Assembly (NCBI RefSeq): GCF_902459465.1
Contig: NW_022985728.1
Location: 1-64,000 of the forward strand
Source: Asterias rubens
Taxonomy: Eukaryota; Echinodermata; Asteroidea; Forcipulatida; Asteriidae
Direction: 5' to 3'
Length of the DNA: 64,000 nucleotides
Shown: piece after piece, positions 22,262 through 34,200 of the stretch
Layout of the letters: the number at the start of each line of letters is the position of its first letter
Position numbering within the stretch: position 1 is the first letter of the stretch
Translations under genes and position numbers: made by a program
The notes under the pieces: generated by a model
Database searches by the model: none
Seen by the model: only the letters and a program-made list of their open reading frames with translations
Told to the model about the DNA's origin: nothing

Positions 22262-22345
22262 TATGCTATCGGGCAAGCTTAGTGGTGTATTGGTAAAGAT
22301 GTGTGATGTATATTGCAAAATGTCGTGGGTTCAGTTCCTGCTGAA
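22262..22345 (+). repeat. Degenerate tRNA-like sequence
   Basis: Resembles a decayed tRNA-derived repeat: AGCTTAGTGG upstream and GTGGGTTCAGTTCC downstream fit A-box and B-box spacing loosely. No cloverleaf closes, so I do not call a tRNA gene. Confidence 0.35.
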
Positions 22346-22532
22346 GGCATCTTTGTTTTTTCTTGTAGCACCTGCAAAGTGCGGAGTAAACATGAAGTGT
22401 ATATTTAACATATAAGAGCATCATGACATTTTTGAAAATTGCCTGATGCAAAGTTGTGTAACACATGAATGAATGTTGAACTTTTGTTGAATGATAATAA
22501 TGTTATAAATTTCCTTGATTATTGTACAGAAA

Positions 22533-23843
22533 ATGACGAAAAACTACAAAGCTGCAGCCAAGAAGAAGAGGGATGAGATGCGGGAACGGAGGAGGAAGAG
22601 TAAGGAGGAGGTTGGCATGGATGTTGGCCAACCAGGTTTCTTATACAGGGCTCACCAAGCCGTTAATCTTGGCAGAATTAATGAAAACGGGGCTCACCAA
22701 GCCGTTAATCTTGGCAGAATTATTGAAAACGGGGCTCACCAAGCCGTTAATCTTGGCAGAATAAATGAAAACGGGGCTCACCAAGCCGTTAATCTTTGCA
22801 GAATCAATGAAAACGGGGCTCACCAAGCCGTTAATCTTGGCAGAATAAATGAAAACGGGGCTCACCAAGCCGTTAATCTTGGCAGAAATAATGATATTGA
22901 TAACGGGGCTCACCAAGCTGTTAATCTTGGCAGAAATAATGATATTGATAACGGGGCTCACCAAGCCGTTAATCTTGGCAGAATCAATGATAATGATAAC
23001 GGGGCTCACCAAGCTGTTAATCTTGGCAGAATCAATGATGATGATAGCGGGGCTCACCAAGCCGTTAATCTTGGCAGAATCAATGATATTGATAACGGGG
23101 CTCACCAAGCCGTTAATCTTGGCAGAATCAATGATATTGATAACGGGGCTCACCAAGCCGTTAATCTTGGCAGAACTGAATGTTTAAACGGGGCTAACCA
23201 AGCCGTTAATCTTGGGAGATTGGAAGTTGTTGATGAAGTGCATATTATGACTAATATTGAATTGATTTTAAAGAATGATGATACAAATGTTGATACTAAA
23301 ATGAGTACCACAGGAAGTGAAGAAAGGGATAAGTTGATGGTGGAGAACCAATCAAAAGGAATGACACGTGCTGGACATTTACAGGTAGATGAGAAACAGA
23401 AAAATCAGGTAAATGCCAAGGTAGCGGACAAAGAGCAATTGAAAGAAGTCTGTTGGTTGTGTGACATTGTATTGATTAATAAAGATCACACAGTTCAATG
23501 TGACAAGTGTAGCATATGGTATCATATTGATTGTATGGGATTTTCAGAAGGTGTTTGTCAGGCTCTATCAGAATCCAGACTAATGTGGATTTGCCGTAAG
23601 TGTGGTTTCTCAAATTATACGGATTGTTTGTTTCATGACTTTGGTATTCCAGAAGATGACAATAAATTTCAAGCAGTATCGGATGATGATGACGATGACA
23701 TTGCAGTAGAGTTAAAGGGGGGGTACAGAATTGGTAAGAAAAAACCTCGTAAAAAATTCCTAAGATCACAGATTTACATAATACTTACACGGTCTAATGA
23801 TAATGATAGTAGAAAACATCCCTTGAAATATTTCCGTCCATAA
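22533..23843 (+). CDS. PHD-finger protein with GAHQAVNLGR repeats
   Basis: About 436 residues. The longer frame starts at 22515, but ATG at 22533 follows a splice-acceptor-like TTGTACAG and gives a basic start (MTKNYKAAAKKKRDEMRERR). Residues about 35-225 are 13 copies of GAHQAVNLGR with spacers of NEN or NDIDN; the DNA unit is 42 bp for the first copies and 48 bp later. Near residue 310-360 is a PHD finger of C4HC3 type (CWLC, CDKC, WYHIDC, WICRKC), a fold that reads histone H3 tails. It is followed by NYTDCLF and an acidic DDDDDD run. PHD fingers of this style also occur in ORF1 of some non-LTR retrotransposons, so this may be an orphan retroelement ORF1. The last ~38 residues overlap a MITE. 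No RT follows. Confidence 0.65.
   Translation: MTKNYKAAAKKKRDEMRERRRKSKEEVGMDVGQPGFLYRAHQAVNLGRINENGAHQAVNLGRIIENGAHQAVNLGRINENGAHQAVNLCRINENGAHQAVNLGRINENGAHQAVNLGRNNDIDNGAHQAVNLGRNNDIDNGAHQAVNLGRINDNDNGAHQAVNLGRINDDDSGAHQAVNLGRINDIDNGAHQAVNLGRINDIDNGAHQAVNLGRTECLNGANQAVNLGRLEVVDEVHIMTNIELILKNDDTNVDTKMSTTGSEERDKLMVENQSKGMTRAGHLQVDEKQKNQVNAKVADKEQLKEVCWLCDIVLINKDHTVQCDKCSIWYHIDCMGFSEGVCQALSESRLMWICRKCGFSNYTDCLFHDFGIPEDDNKFQAVSDDDDDDIAVELKGGYRIGKKKPRKKFLRSQIYIILTRSNDNDSRKHPLKYFRP
22640..23222 (+). repeat. In-frame coding minisatellite (42/48-bp units)
   Basis: Thirteen units built on GGGGCTCACCAAGCCGTTAA followed by TCTTGGCAGAAT. Unit length changes only in codon steps. Nearly all copies keep the same codons, indicating recent homogenisation; the last copy (GANQAVNLGRLEVV) is the most diverged. 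Confidence 0.95.
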
Positions 23844-23880
23844 TGCCATATTTGATGAGAAAGAAAGAAAAGTAATTTTC
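23722..23880. mobile_element. MITE-like repeat overlapping the PHD gene 3' end
   Basis: GGTACAGAATTGGTAAGAAA, TAATGATAATGATAGTAG and CCCTTGAAATATTTC recur together around 49640-49810. The PHD reading frame ends inside it, so its C-terminus is repeat-derived. Confidence 0.6.
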
Positions 23881-26800
23881 CGCTCGGACTTTATCGCTCC
23901 GGTAGCGTTTTATTAATTTTTTGAATCAATTTCGTAGATACTGCCCTCACACGACCAATAATAGTTATTTTGTTTTCTCAATTCGGCACGCGTAAATAAT
24001 TCGCGAACGGTCGGTTACTGGTTCGCAGCAAACGTCGTTCTCAAGGATGATCGATCTCGCCGCGCAAAGCGCACCAAATTAACCCTCCGTGGAGATGAGC
24101 CAAGCATATGAGGTTGTAGTGTTATTCACGTCGATGAGTTGGCCACGTTGCTGCTCTAGACACACGCACGAACACACACACGTAAGCTAAGTCATGCCTG
24201 AGACCAGCACTATGGCCAGTTCAAGCCCAATGAAGTGAGTATTTTGTTTAATTTAGAATCCAACAAACTTGTCATTTCATCATCTGATTTTTTTTTTTTT
24301 TTTTCAATAAGAAAATCTTCACCGTCAAATCGGAAAATCTTCGTGTGGCATTCCAACGATACCACTAATAATAGTAGGCCGGTCAACCACTCACACAAAC
24401 AAAACCTGGATACGGACTATCGGCAACACAGATAGCCGTTTTAGAATTGCTGTAATTTTGTTGTTGTTTGAGCTATGACTGTGAATTTTTGGGAAGTAAA
24501 ATAAACTTATATGTTGCATATGTTGTGAGAGTTTCGTTATTTTTGTGTATTTGATATAAATTTTATAGCATTCTGAACTTGAGTATACGCAGCGTGAAGC
24601 TCAGCTTCACGAAACCGTAGCCGACAAAAATTGTTACAGTGAATTTTCGATCGCAAGAATTCCGGTGATGCCATTGTCCAATCTCACCGCAAGAGGTCTC
24701 ATTCGAAAGCTTAGATCCTCAGCTTTCATTTGGCGCATGCGCTGTTGGGGGGTTAAGCTCAACCAAAAAGTTATAACGTTCAGAAGAAAGTTCACTTGCG
24801 ATCTCTAAGAAAAGGGTGAGTAATTTCCTAAGCGCAACCGCAAATGGGTAGTCGAGTATTTCTCCTTCCATAAAAACTAACCTTTTGTACAGTTTTAGTG
24901 CTCATTCACGATGAAAACAGCATCTGAAAATTGTATCTCCAATGAAATGTGAACGTTTTTGAGTGAGTGACATGAGTCCAGTAGTAACGATCGGCCTATT
25001 GTGTGTACGTCCGTGTGTGTGGATTTCACGTGCATTGAGCATGCATACGGCCGGCTGGCCGCATGTGTGTAGTAGTCCTACGTGTACGTGCACATTCTGT
25101 TGTGCAACAGTATGGCATGTTTTGTGGGGCTATACCATTTTTGGGAGGGGTGTGCGCTTTGTGATATTATAAAAATATATCATTTTGTATAGGGAACTAA
25201 GGATAATTAATTAATTAAAACCATGATTTTAATCACAATAACCATTTAGAGAACTGAGATGACAATACCTTTTTCCAAACAAAGAAATTAGCTGTCAAAA
25301 AATGTATGTTCTATTTTTTAGCACCCCTAAATTTTGGAATATCAAAAAATGATGCATTATTCATTTCCTTATTTACAAACGTAAAATTCGGCTGATTCTC
25401 AGGGTTTTTATGAACAAGTACTTCATTATTTTTTATCTTGTAAATTAGATTAGTGCTTTGAAGTATAGAAATAAAATGTAAATGGTGAACAATAGTTAAG
25501 CTGGCACACACGATTTACTTTATTTTGTAATTTTTTTGTAAAAACCTTCAGAATAAGAAATAATGAAAATAAAATTAAGCTGCTTCCTCTCGAGACCTCC
25601 GACAACTTGCCAAAAGTCTGGGCATTTATTATTATTATATTTCCACACTCATAATAACAAAAGCAGAATCAATTTATTAAATAGCACTTTAATTTATGTC
25701 ACCATAATAACCATTTTAAAACACAAATGAGTACCAAATTGCAAGAAAATACGTAGTGCCGTTCTGACATTACACAGTTTTTGCATATTAATTAGCTAAT
25801 TTGCATACGAAAAATGTAATTTGCCAATCAATAGGATTACCAAAGGTAAAGGCCCAATTTAATTAATGTCATCTTAATAAGCATCTTAAAACACCACTGT
25901 GTACCAATTTGCAAGGAATTACATAATGTAGTTTTGTTGTTACACAGTTTTTGCATATTAAGTAGCTTCGAAATCCTCAAAACGCATGAATTCAGAGACT
26001 TATTTCATTTTTTGGTGATTCATAACGATTGTGATGAATAAGTAATACATACCAAATGTGAAGAGATGAAAATAGAGACACACCTCTACCCAAAGCCTGC
26101 AGAACAAGTAGCATGCACCATGTTAACCCAGAATTATTTTGCCTTCAAAAACACACTTTTTGGGTAAATTCCTTGTTTTTGAACGACTAAAGTAGGTTTG
26201 ATGGCATAAATTGTAATTTTCAAGACCCTCTATTTTACAGTGTGTGTATTTTGGTATGTCTTTTCTTTTTTTGGGTAACATATGGGATGTTTGCTTCAGG
26301 AAAAAGCTGCTTTTAGTTTGTTAAATTGTATTAATATGAAATTATAGCCTTGTAAAAACAGTATTTTGACACTTTTTGTCAAAACGATGAGTTTTGGTAT
26401 GACAAAACGACGTTTTCCAGACATTTTAAATCACCATAACTCGAAAACCGTATGTCCTAGAGATACAAGGTAAAAAAAATTGGAATCGCCTTGGAGAGAT
26501 CTTTCTAATGGTAACACTTTTAGCTATATATTATGAATTTTGTAATTTCTGTTGACCGGCCTAATAATAGTATCGTTGGTCACAGTTTAGCTACGTCAAA
26601 AGCACTCTGAAATCTCTGTGAACTCATGATTTTGACAGTTTTACGAAATTATTTCTCTTTCACCTTGTTAAAATTTTAGGGCCTTGAAAAAAAAGCCAGA
26701 CAAAAACTGAGACTGGCCTCTGTCTCTGTGAATTTGTTCAGTCAGTCACTGAAAATAAACTATTTTTTTATTCCTACATTTTAGTCCTAGTGGTGGCAGT

Positions 26801-27235
26801 GCATCTAGATAGGCCTACTCTACCATGCTGTTTCAACACCTGTGGATAAGGAGTTCCATGAACAACAAACCCTTCCCTCTGTTTTAATTAAAATGTAAGT
26901 TATCAAATTTGTGTTAGACTTTCCAAGATAAGTAATGTTTGTATCAAAAAAACAAGTTGTGATAAACACTTTCTCTATCAAATGGATGAAACCAGGAATG
27001 TTTTTTAATTGGTTATCGAGGGTGGTTCATCAAACACAAGTCAAACTCAAAGGTGTTGATTTATTTTAAAAGGTTATGTGATGGTTGAGGTGAAAGCTCA
27101 ATCACAAAAGGAAAACAAAAGATAGTTATGTGGCAGAGTAAATGCAGTTTATTTGCAAGGCATCTAACATGACAAGACGAGACTATAAAAAGTTTTTTTT
27201 AAAGAAATTTATTGGTGTGGCTTTCTCTTCTTCAG
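23881..27235. other. No gene seen; internal ~170-bp duplication
   Basis: Long AT-rich spacer. 25690-25800 and 25860-25970 are diverged direct repeats sharing TACACAGTTTTTGCATATTA and AAAACAC...TACCAA. No open frame with a recognisable domain. Confidence 0.5.
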
Positions 27236-28642
27236 CAACCCTGTGGGAACTACCAACGGTAAAGATGAATTCTTTGAAGACAGTGACTCGATTTCCTCTG
27301 GATTGTAAGTTCAGTATGCTTCTCTGTTTTTGCATTGCAAAAATAATAAAATTGACTAATAAATTAATCTTTGCAATTTTTAAAATAGTTTTATTTCTTC
27401 CTAAAGTGGCCACTTTGTACCTAAAAATAAAAAATGGCTGACATTTTTCAGTTGAAATTAACCTTGACCTTTTTATAACAGCCATCCTGCTAGTGCTAGA
27501 GTACGTTAAGCCCGGTTCATACTTCCTACGAACGCGAAAGCGAAGCGACTATGTCGTGAATTTGACGTCACAACTCCGTTTTCGCTGCGAATATTTGCAA
27601 GAGTCGAGCACAGGCCAACTTCCGCGAATATTTGTTGCGAATTTGTGACGTCAACATTCGCTTTGCATTCGCATTCGCAGGAAGTATGAACCGGGCTTTA
27701 CAATACTTTAGGTAGAACAATGTTTTGTGCACTTTAAACAATTTATGCATGTTGAAAGTAGCTTTTTTAGGTGAAAAAAAAAAAATAAAAAAAAAAACAT
27801 ACATGTAACTGATTTTTGTTTTGTTTTGCCGCAGTCTTATGATGAAAGATGTCACTACTTAAAGCCTTTTTAGTCAGAGTTTGTTTCAGTAATTCACCTC
27901 GAGGTACTCCAATCTGATTAAGCCTTCTTTGTTTTCTTTTTTATTGAAATTGATGTGTAAAAATGCAAGTAAATTTCAGCGTTCAGTTTTATCAGATCAG
28001 ACAGTAGTTTACTTAGATTTTATGAAATTTTTGGCTCGTTATCTGGGCCCAATTTCATGGCTCTGCTTACCGTAACGTAAGCAAAGAATCAGCGCTTACT
28101 TAAGCAGGGAATTCTGCGCGTATGTCAAGCGTATTTAACAGGTTAACAGTGAATTTTTGCATGTGCACGCGTGTACGCGACGTTACTAAAATACTAGTCA
28201 TTATTCGCTTACACCGCTAGCGCAAAAATTCTGCGCTTGCACAGTAAGCGAAGTAATGGTGATCGCAAGCACAAAATACTGCGGTAAGCAGAGCCATGAA
28301 ATTAGGCCCTGGTCATGCTTATTTTGTATTGTAAATTTGTTTGAAGAAAATTGAATCATGGTAAGTTTGGTTGGGGAGAAAAGGTTAGTTTTTTCTTTTT
28401 TCTAATGTGGCTTGGTTAAAACAACAGTTTAATAAAATGAAAATTTTATCTTATTGTTTCTATTTCCCTCCAATTTCAGGCCTAGCACTCTTGATGACCT
28501 ACCGTTTTTTCAAGTTAAAGTATTGGGCGATTCCTTCACGAGGTACTTGCCGAGGAACTTAAACAGTGACTGGTTTCTTCCTGATGTTGTAACCCAGCCA
28601 GGAGTAACATATTTCTTGCAAAATCGGAAAAATTTTCCTTGA
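27236..28642 (+). CDS. Two-exon fragment with SGNH-like GDSF motif
   Basis: Exons 27236-27304 and 28480-28642 join in phase 2 with GTAAGT/TTTCAG borders. The product fragment reads NPVGTTNGKDEFFEDSDSIS, then LDDLPFFQVKVLGDSFTRYL and ends YFLQNRKNFP. VKVLGDSFTRYLP resembles block I (GDS) of SGNH hydrolases, including esterase-like domains carried by some retroelements. No His block is present, so the domain is incomplete or continues elsewhere. No start is seen. It could be an exon pair of a larger gene or a relic. Confidence 0.4.
27508..27699. mobile_element. MITE with AAGCCCGGTTCATACTTCCT ends
   Basis: The left end AAGCCCGGTTCATACTTCCT and the right end AGGAAGTATGAACCGGGCTT are exact inverses. 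TTCGC-rich subterminal stretches are also inverted. It lies in the intron of the SGNH-like fragment. Confidence 0.85.
28045..28310. mobile_element. Palindromic MITE with GGGCCCAATTTCATGGCT ends
   Basis: Ends GGGCCCAATTTCATGGCT and AGCCATGAAATTAGGCCC are near inverses, with CTTACCG/CGGTAAG repeats. Same family as 14549-14775. Confidence 0.8.
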
Positions 28643-30333
28643 AATGTAGTGTCATAGATATGTAAATACTTCAACAAATAATGACCATAAAAAAGTTACT
28701 TGATACTTTGTAGGAAACACTGCAGCTGTTGATAGTTTTGAGAAAAGATTATTTTCGAAATGATATGGTTTGGACAATTGGTCATCAGAAAATATGTGAA
28801 GCTGAGAAACAATTTGATTCATGTATGAATCGTTCCGCTGTTGCCAGATATGTGGTTGGCAGCGCTAAACATGGATGAACTCTATGTTTATGTGAACATA
28901 TTATGGTGATATTTTTTAAAATTTGGTTTGGCTGTCACATAGACAAAAACCAATCTGTGTCCCTTAATGTTATTTGTTATTTATTATAGCAAGGTACATG
29001 GACTTAGGTGTCTGATTTTTGTGTTTAAGGTACTATACAGGATTGGTAGAGCTGACAAAATAGTAGTAGTGAATGTGATGGGATCAGCTAATGCCTTTTT
29101 TCTTTTTTCTTGAGGTTTTCAGATTCAGTTTTGTCGAACATGACTTAATTTCAGAGGGAAGTTTTTCACAGAAAAGAATGTCTCTGGTATGAATTTCATT
29201 GTCAAAACTGAAATAAAGCAACATTTTTGTATCCTTACCGATTCTGTGTAATACAAAAATGTACCTTGAAGGTAAAAAGCAATGTTCATATGATTGCTTT
29301 ACAGGGTTTTCATTATTAATATTTAACTTATTTTATGCAATACTAAACATTCCAAAATGTCCTAACAGTTGTATTACAAGTTGGATGTGATACTACAAAA
29401 AGCAAGAAAATAAGTATCAAGTGGAAAGTATTTTAACTTGGGTAATTAACAGGTCTCCTAATTACTTGGGTGTCCCTGCAATTACTTTTAATTGTACTGC
29501 CACAATACTTGTGTGTAAATCTTTTATATAATTGTATTTTTTCTGTTTTATATAATTGTGTGTACATGGAAATGTTGGTAACTGTGTGAGACATTCATGC
29601 TGCTGAAAGAAGAAACCGAAAACAAATAAATGTTTCCATAAAACAGGAAAAAGTGTGACAGAGTTTTCATTTTGTTGGTATTAAAAACTATTAATTTGAC
29701 TACTGAACCCCCACAAGAGGTGCAAATAAATAAATAAATAAATGAATATGTGGGATTGGGCTCGTGACGGTGATGCCTTACAAGAAAATAGTGCATCTGA
29801 AATAAGAGTATAAACCAATGAGATTTTTTTAGCATCTGAAAAATGCTTTAAAATTGTTATTTATTGAGTGAAAAGTTAAAGTGAAAAGTTTGTGAGACCA
29901 AATGTAAGAAAAACAAAACTGTTTTCCCAGTAGCTGACTGGCAATGGGGTACAAGTTTTTCTTCACAACGAAACCACGAGACGCTAAATAGTCTGGTACC
30001 TCACTGTTTACCAAACACAGCTTTCAGATTTCTCGTAGTAAGTAGGAAGCCGCACACAATCAACTTGCCTAGCGTTTTCTTACGCAGCAGCTGATTAGTC
30101 AAGAAGGCAACGTAGTACAGTCTGACCAATCACAATCGGGCTCTCATTTTTTAGCCATGCTGGACATTTTGATTCAAACGATTACGCTGACGAAGACATA
30201 TTCTGTAAAGGTTTTTGACTGTTTTGGGGTTCCTTAGGAAAAACGAACATAGTAAAATACTAGATGAATAGTGTATCTAACACTCATTAAGGAAAATTAT
30301 TCTGCCCAATTTAGTTAAATATTATGAAAATGA
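28643..30333. other. No gene seen
   Basis: AT-rich spacer with an (AAAT)n tract near 29727 that may be a retroelement tail. No supported gene. Confidence 0.5.
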
Positions 30334-30737
30334 CTTTTACGGAGACCCTTATTTCTTCTCAAAATCCGTGATGCTTTTGGTCTCATATTTCTGTATTTTT
30401 AGCACAAAAAATCGTGTTATTAATTTTCTAGGTACAATAAAACATTATCGCTTCGTTGTGTGATGTTTTTTTTCGTTACAGTGTTTAATTTTCCCGAAAT
30501 GAATTTTTGAAAACGTGTCCTCCAAGCAGAAGCTCATAAGATAGACTTACGGAGACCCTTATTTCTGCACAAAATCCGTGATGTTTTTGGTCTCATATTT
30601 CTGTATTTTTAACACAAAAAATCGTGTTATTAATTTTCTAGGTACAATAAAACATTATCGCTTCGTTGTGTGATGTTTTTTTTTCGTTACAGTGTTTTAT
30701 TTTCCCGAAATGAATTTTTGAAAACATGTTCTCCAAG
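30334..30737. repeat. Tandem direct duplication, 210-bp period
   Basis: 30334-30526 and 30544-30737 are almost identical over about 190 bp, starting GACTTTTACGGAGACCC / GACTTACGGAGACCC. Few substitutions, so the duplication is recent. Confidence 0.92.
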
Positions 30738-31237
30738 CTTATTATTTATTGATAACGGTCATGCATCCGACTGACTGTACAAGGGTAACATGGTCTATAC
30801 ACGTACACCTACACGCAGTTTGCAATACATACACATTTCCACACACACACGACGTGCAGTTGCATGGCCGTACGTGAAAGAGCTCATTATATATGCGGAT
30901 GACCCTTCAGTGGCCTTTCAGTAGACGACCGCAAACGGCCGGCCACCTCCGCCCTAAAGCCTGAATGGGAATGAGTGTACCAACGGCGCTGAGACGCATG
31001 AGGGCGATATTCAAAAATCTATACAGGGAAATTTGCAAGCCTGGACCGTGCGTGGCTATTCAATGATTTCATGCAAAATGTGTAATCGGTTTTTCACTAT
31101 TTTCTCGGGACCCAGATGGCTGATCGATCTCAAACTTCTACAGGTTTGTCAGTTTATGTATATGGTGGCTTACATTAAGTGCTTACACTGCCAGCAACTG
31201 TTTTGTTAGTAAAAACCAGACCTGTACCCGGCCTTTA
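30738..31237. other. Upstream region of the methyltransferase-like gene with dispersed repeat
   Basis: 31090-31215 contains CCCAGATGGCTGATCGATCT and GTGCTTACACTGCCAGCAAC, repeated in the same orientation at 37975-38075 beyond the 3' end of the gene. No gene; the promoter is not resolved. Confidence 0.5.
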
Positions 31238-34200
31238 ATGGAAGAAGTATTAACTGGACAGTCAAAGGTGGCTATGCAGGAAACTGTAAGTACAAAGTTG
31301 AAACCAAGAAAGAGACAAATGAAGAGCAAAAATAATGAAGTGAAAAAACGGAAGTGTAATATGAAAGAAAAGGATGAAAAAGTGGCTGATGCAGTCTCTG
31401 GCCTATGTGGACAACATGAATTAAGAAGTAGAAAGAGATCAGGATTGCCTCTTGTAGATGGAATTGGAAGTAAAAAAAGCAAAACAGACACAAAGTCTTG
31501 TAAATCAAAGTGTGCGAAGAAGGATAGACATGATCACGCTTCAAACAGAAATGGTATGAATTATGAAAAAACTTGCATAGCACCGTGTACAAAGAACCAA
31601 TCTGAGGAAGTGAAACATGACGACAATGAAGTTTGTAATGTAAATGAAACAGATCAAAAGAAGTACAGTGTTAACAACCATTATCTTCAAGTACGTGCTA
31701 ATCCACCAATCAGATTCGCAGTATGGAGTGGTGATAAAAATCTATTATTGCACGGCTAACAATAATATCACTACTTGCGTCTTGTGTGTTCTATGTCAGA
31801 AGTGCTATATTTTTCCGTATTCCACTCACGCTTGTGTGATAACCTATAATATCTTCCAGTACGTGCTAATCCACCAATCAGAAGCTCAAACTACTAATTC
31901 CGGGGGGATAACAACACTTTATTACACAGTGCGTATTATGATACGCTCCGTATACGGACAGTGCAAAAATTACATTTGAAACTTTGCGCGAAATGTTTGC
32001 CGCGAAATACTTTCTGAAATTTTAAACTTTGCAGGTTGCATGTGAGACTGGAAGAAAAATTCGTTTTAACACGGCACGAGCGGGATACAAAAAAGAAAAA
32101 AAGCGCGTCTGCGTTCCATATCCAACGAGGCCGAAGACCGAGTTGGATATGGGACACAGACGCGCTATATTTTTTCTTATAGTGGCAGTGCTTTCTTATG
32201 CAGTTTAACACATTTGTATGAGTGAACACTACAATTTAAAACCAGTATAATTGGTCGATTTGAACACCATTTGTACAGGTGGCATTCTGCCATAATTTCA
32301 AAGGGGACAATTGGAGGAAGATATGTGCGGCTATCTTCAACGAAAAGGTGAGTCAAAGTAAAGGATTTTGTTTATAATACAACATACATTTTTCCTAGCT
32401 TTACAGGACACATTATATGAAATACTTGGGGAATTAATGTGTAGTGAAGAGCTTTCAAACTAGTAGCTTAAACCTGCCGAGGCCTGGTTCTTAAAAGTTT
32501 TACGCCGACTTTGTCATGGTAAAATTATCAACACACTTTGATTCCCATTCATAAATATCTTCATGAACAGATAAGATGCGCGTCCTTTCAGTTAGGGAAG
32601 TAAGGGAGTCAACTCTATGATTCTTGTATTCAGTTTGAATCCCAAGATGGCAGGTTGCATTTTATGTCAGAACATGTTTAAATGCTTCTAGCCGTGTTAA
32701 AATCACAGGTGTAAACATGGCCATGTGACGTTCCTCGACCATTCAGAAAAATCCACTGTCCCACGTATTTAAGAATATATAATAAAAGTCAATAAAGCTA
32801 TACACAAGATTTTGTTGAGTTGTGCAGTGTTTGCCTGCCATATGTACATGTGTGGATGTCTTGCCCTTCAATATAATCATAATATTGACACATCTGCAAT
32901 GACTTTGTATTTTTGTATTTTACTGGCAAAAACAAGTTTTTTCCTTCTATAAGCAATCCATTTGAAAACACTTCATCTCTGCACCAAATTTGTCAGTGTA
33001 AAATATTTTTTTCAACTGCACTGACATGACAAATTAACCATTGCATGAAATGATATGAGCACTCATAGTTGATTACAGCTTAAGGAACACATTGCCTTGG
33101 AGCGGTCGAGTTGGTCTTTGAAAAGCGTTTGTAACCGTTTGTTATACAAATGCATATGGTTAGAAAGATGTTTTAAACGTAGAATACAATGATCCACACA
33201 AGTTTGCCTAGAAATTGCTTGGTTTTCCTTTTACTTTACAAACTAACACGGTTGGCCATCGGTCATTCATGGCCGATCGTGTTAGTCGAAGAGGTGAAAG
33301 GAAAACCACGCAATTTCGGGTGATACTTGTGTGGATCATTATATTCTACTTTTAAAATATCTATGTAACCATATGCATTTTATAACAAACAGTTACAAAC
33401 GTGTTTTAAAGACCAACTCGACCGATCCAAGGCAACGTGTTCCTTTAAATGAAAGAATCATTACATACCTTCCATTTTGTTTTTGTTGCTTAGAGTAAAC
33501 TGGATGCCAACATTATAATCCAGCTTGCTGCTCTCCCTGATGATCTGTTTTCTGTCCTGAACCGTGTTCTTCAAATGGGAGAACAAGGAGAATTGAAAGG
33601 CCAAAAACTTTATTCTGGTGAAAGGATGTGTGGCCAAGCTAGCGTCAAGCCTATAACGTTCAGGTTTTTCGTCCATCAGCAGCAGGACACACAGCTGGAC
33701 ATCCTCCAGCAACTGGAAAAGAGAGAGAGAGATCTCAAATCATTTAAGAAAGAAACCCAAGTCCTACATAAGCTTGAGGTAAAATAAAAAGTGTTTGATT
33801 CTTAAGTACAATTTATTTTGGAATGTTTTACCACATTTACAAAACGCAAAACAATTTTGAGCCAAGCAGAGTCTTTCTCGAGGGCTAACTGACAATTGAA
33901 CACAAATATTACAGGATACTTAAGCGTAACAATAGCAGTAAAGTGGAAAGAGATGAAAAAGAAGGGAGGCAGAAAGCACAAAGAAAAAGTAAGGGATGAG
34001 CAATGAAGAATGTGACAAAGGGAGGGGGGGGGTGCCGGGGAAGGGCTTTAGTTTGACCATAAAGGGGTTGGACACAAGGACTTGGGTCAACAAACTTTTG
34101 ACTACAGGGGTCGAAATTGTAACTAGCCCGCTAGCCCAGGACTTCCAGATTTACAGCCGGGCTACTCATTTTTCAGGTTTGATAGTCTAGTTGGAAAATA

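Noticed and set aside
22641..23156. Antisense frame rich in NGLVSPVI repeats
   Set aside because: Shadow of the coding minisatellite of the PHD gene.
32080..32175. Hairpin CATATCCAACGAGG as a regulatory RNA
   Set aside because: A similar hairpin occurs at 51795; it is a dispersed repeat with no evidence of function.
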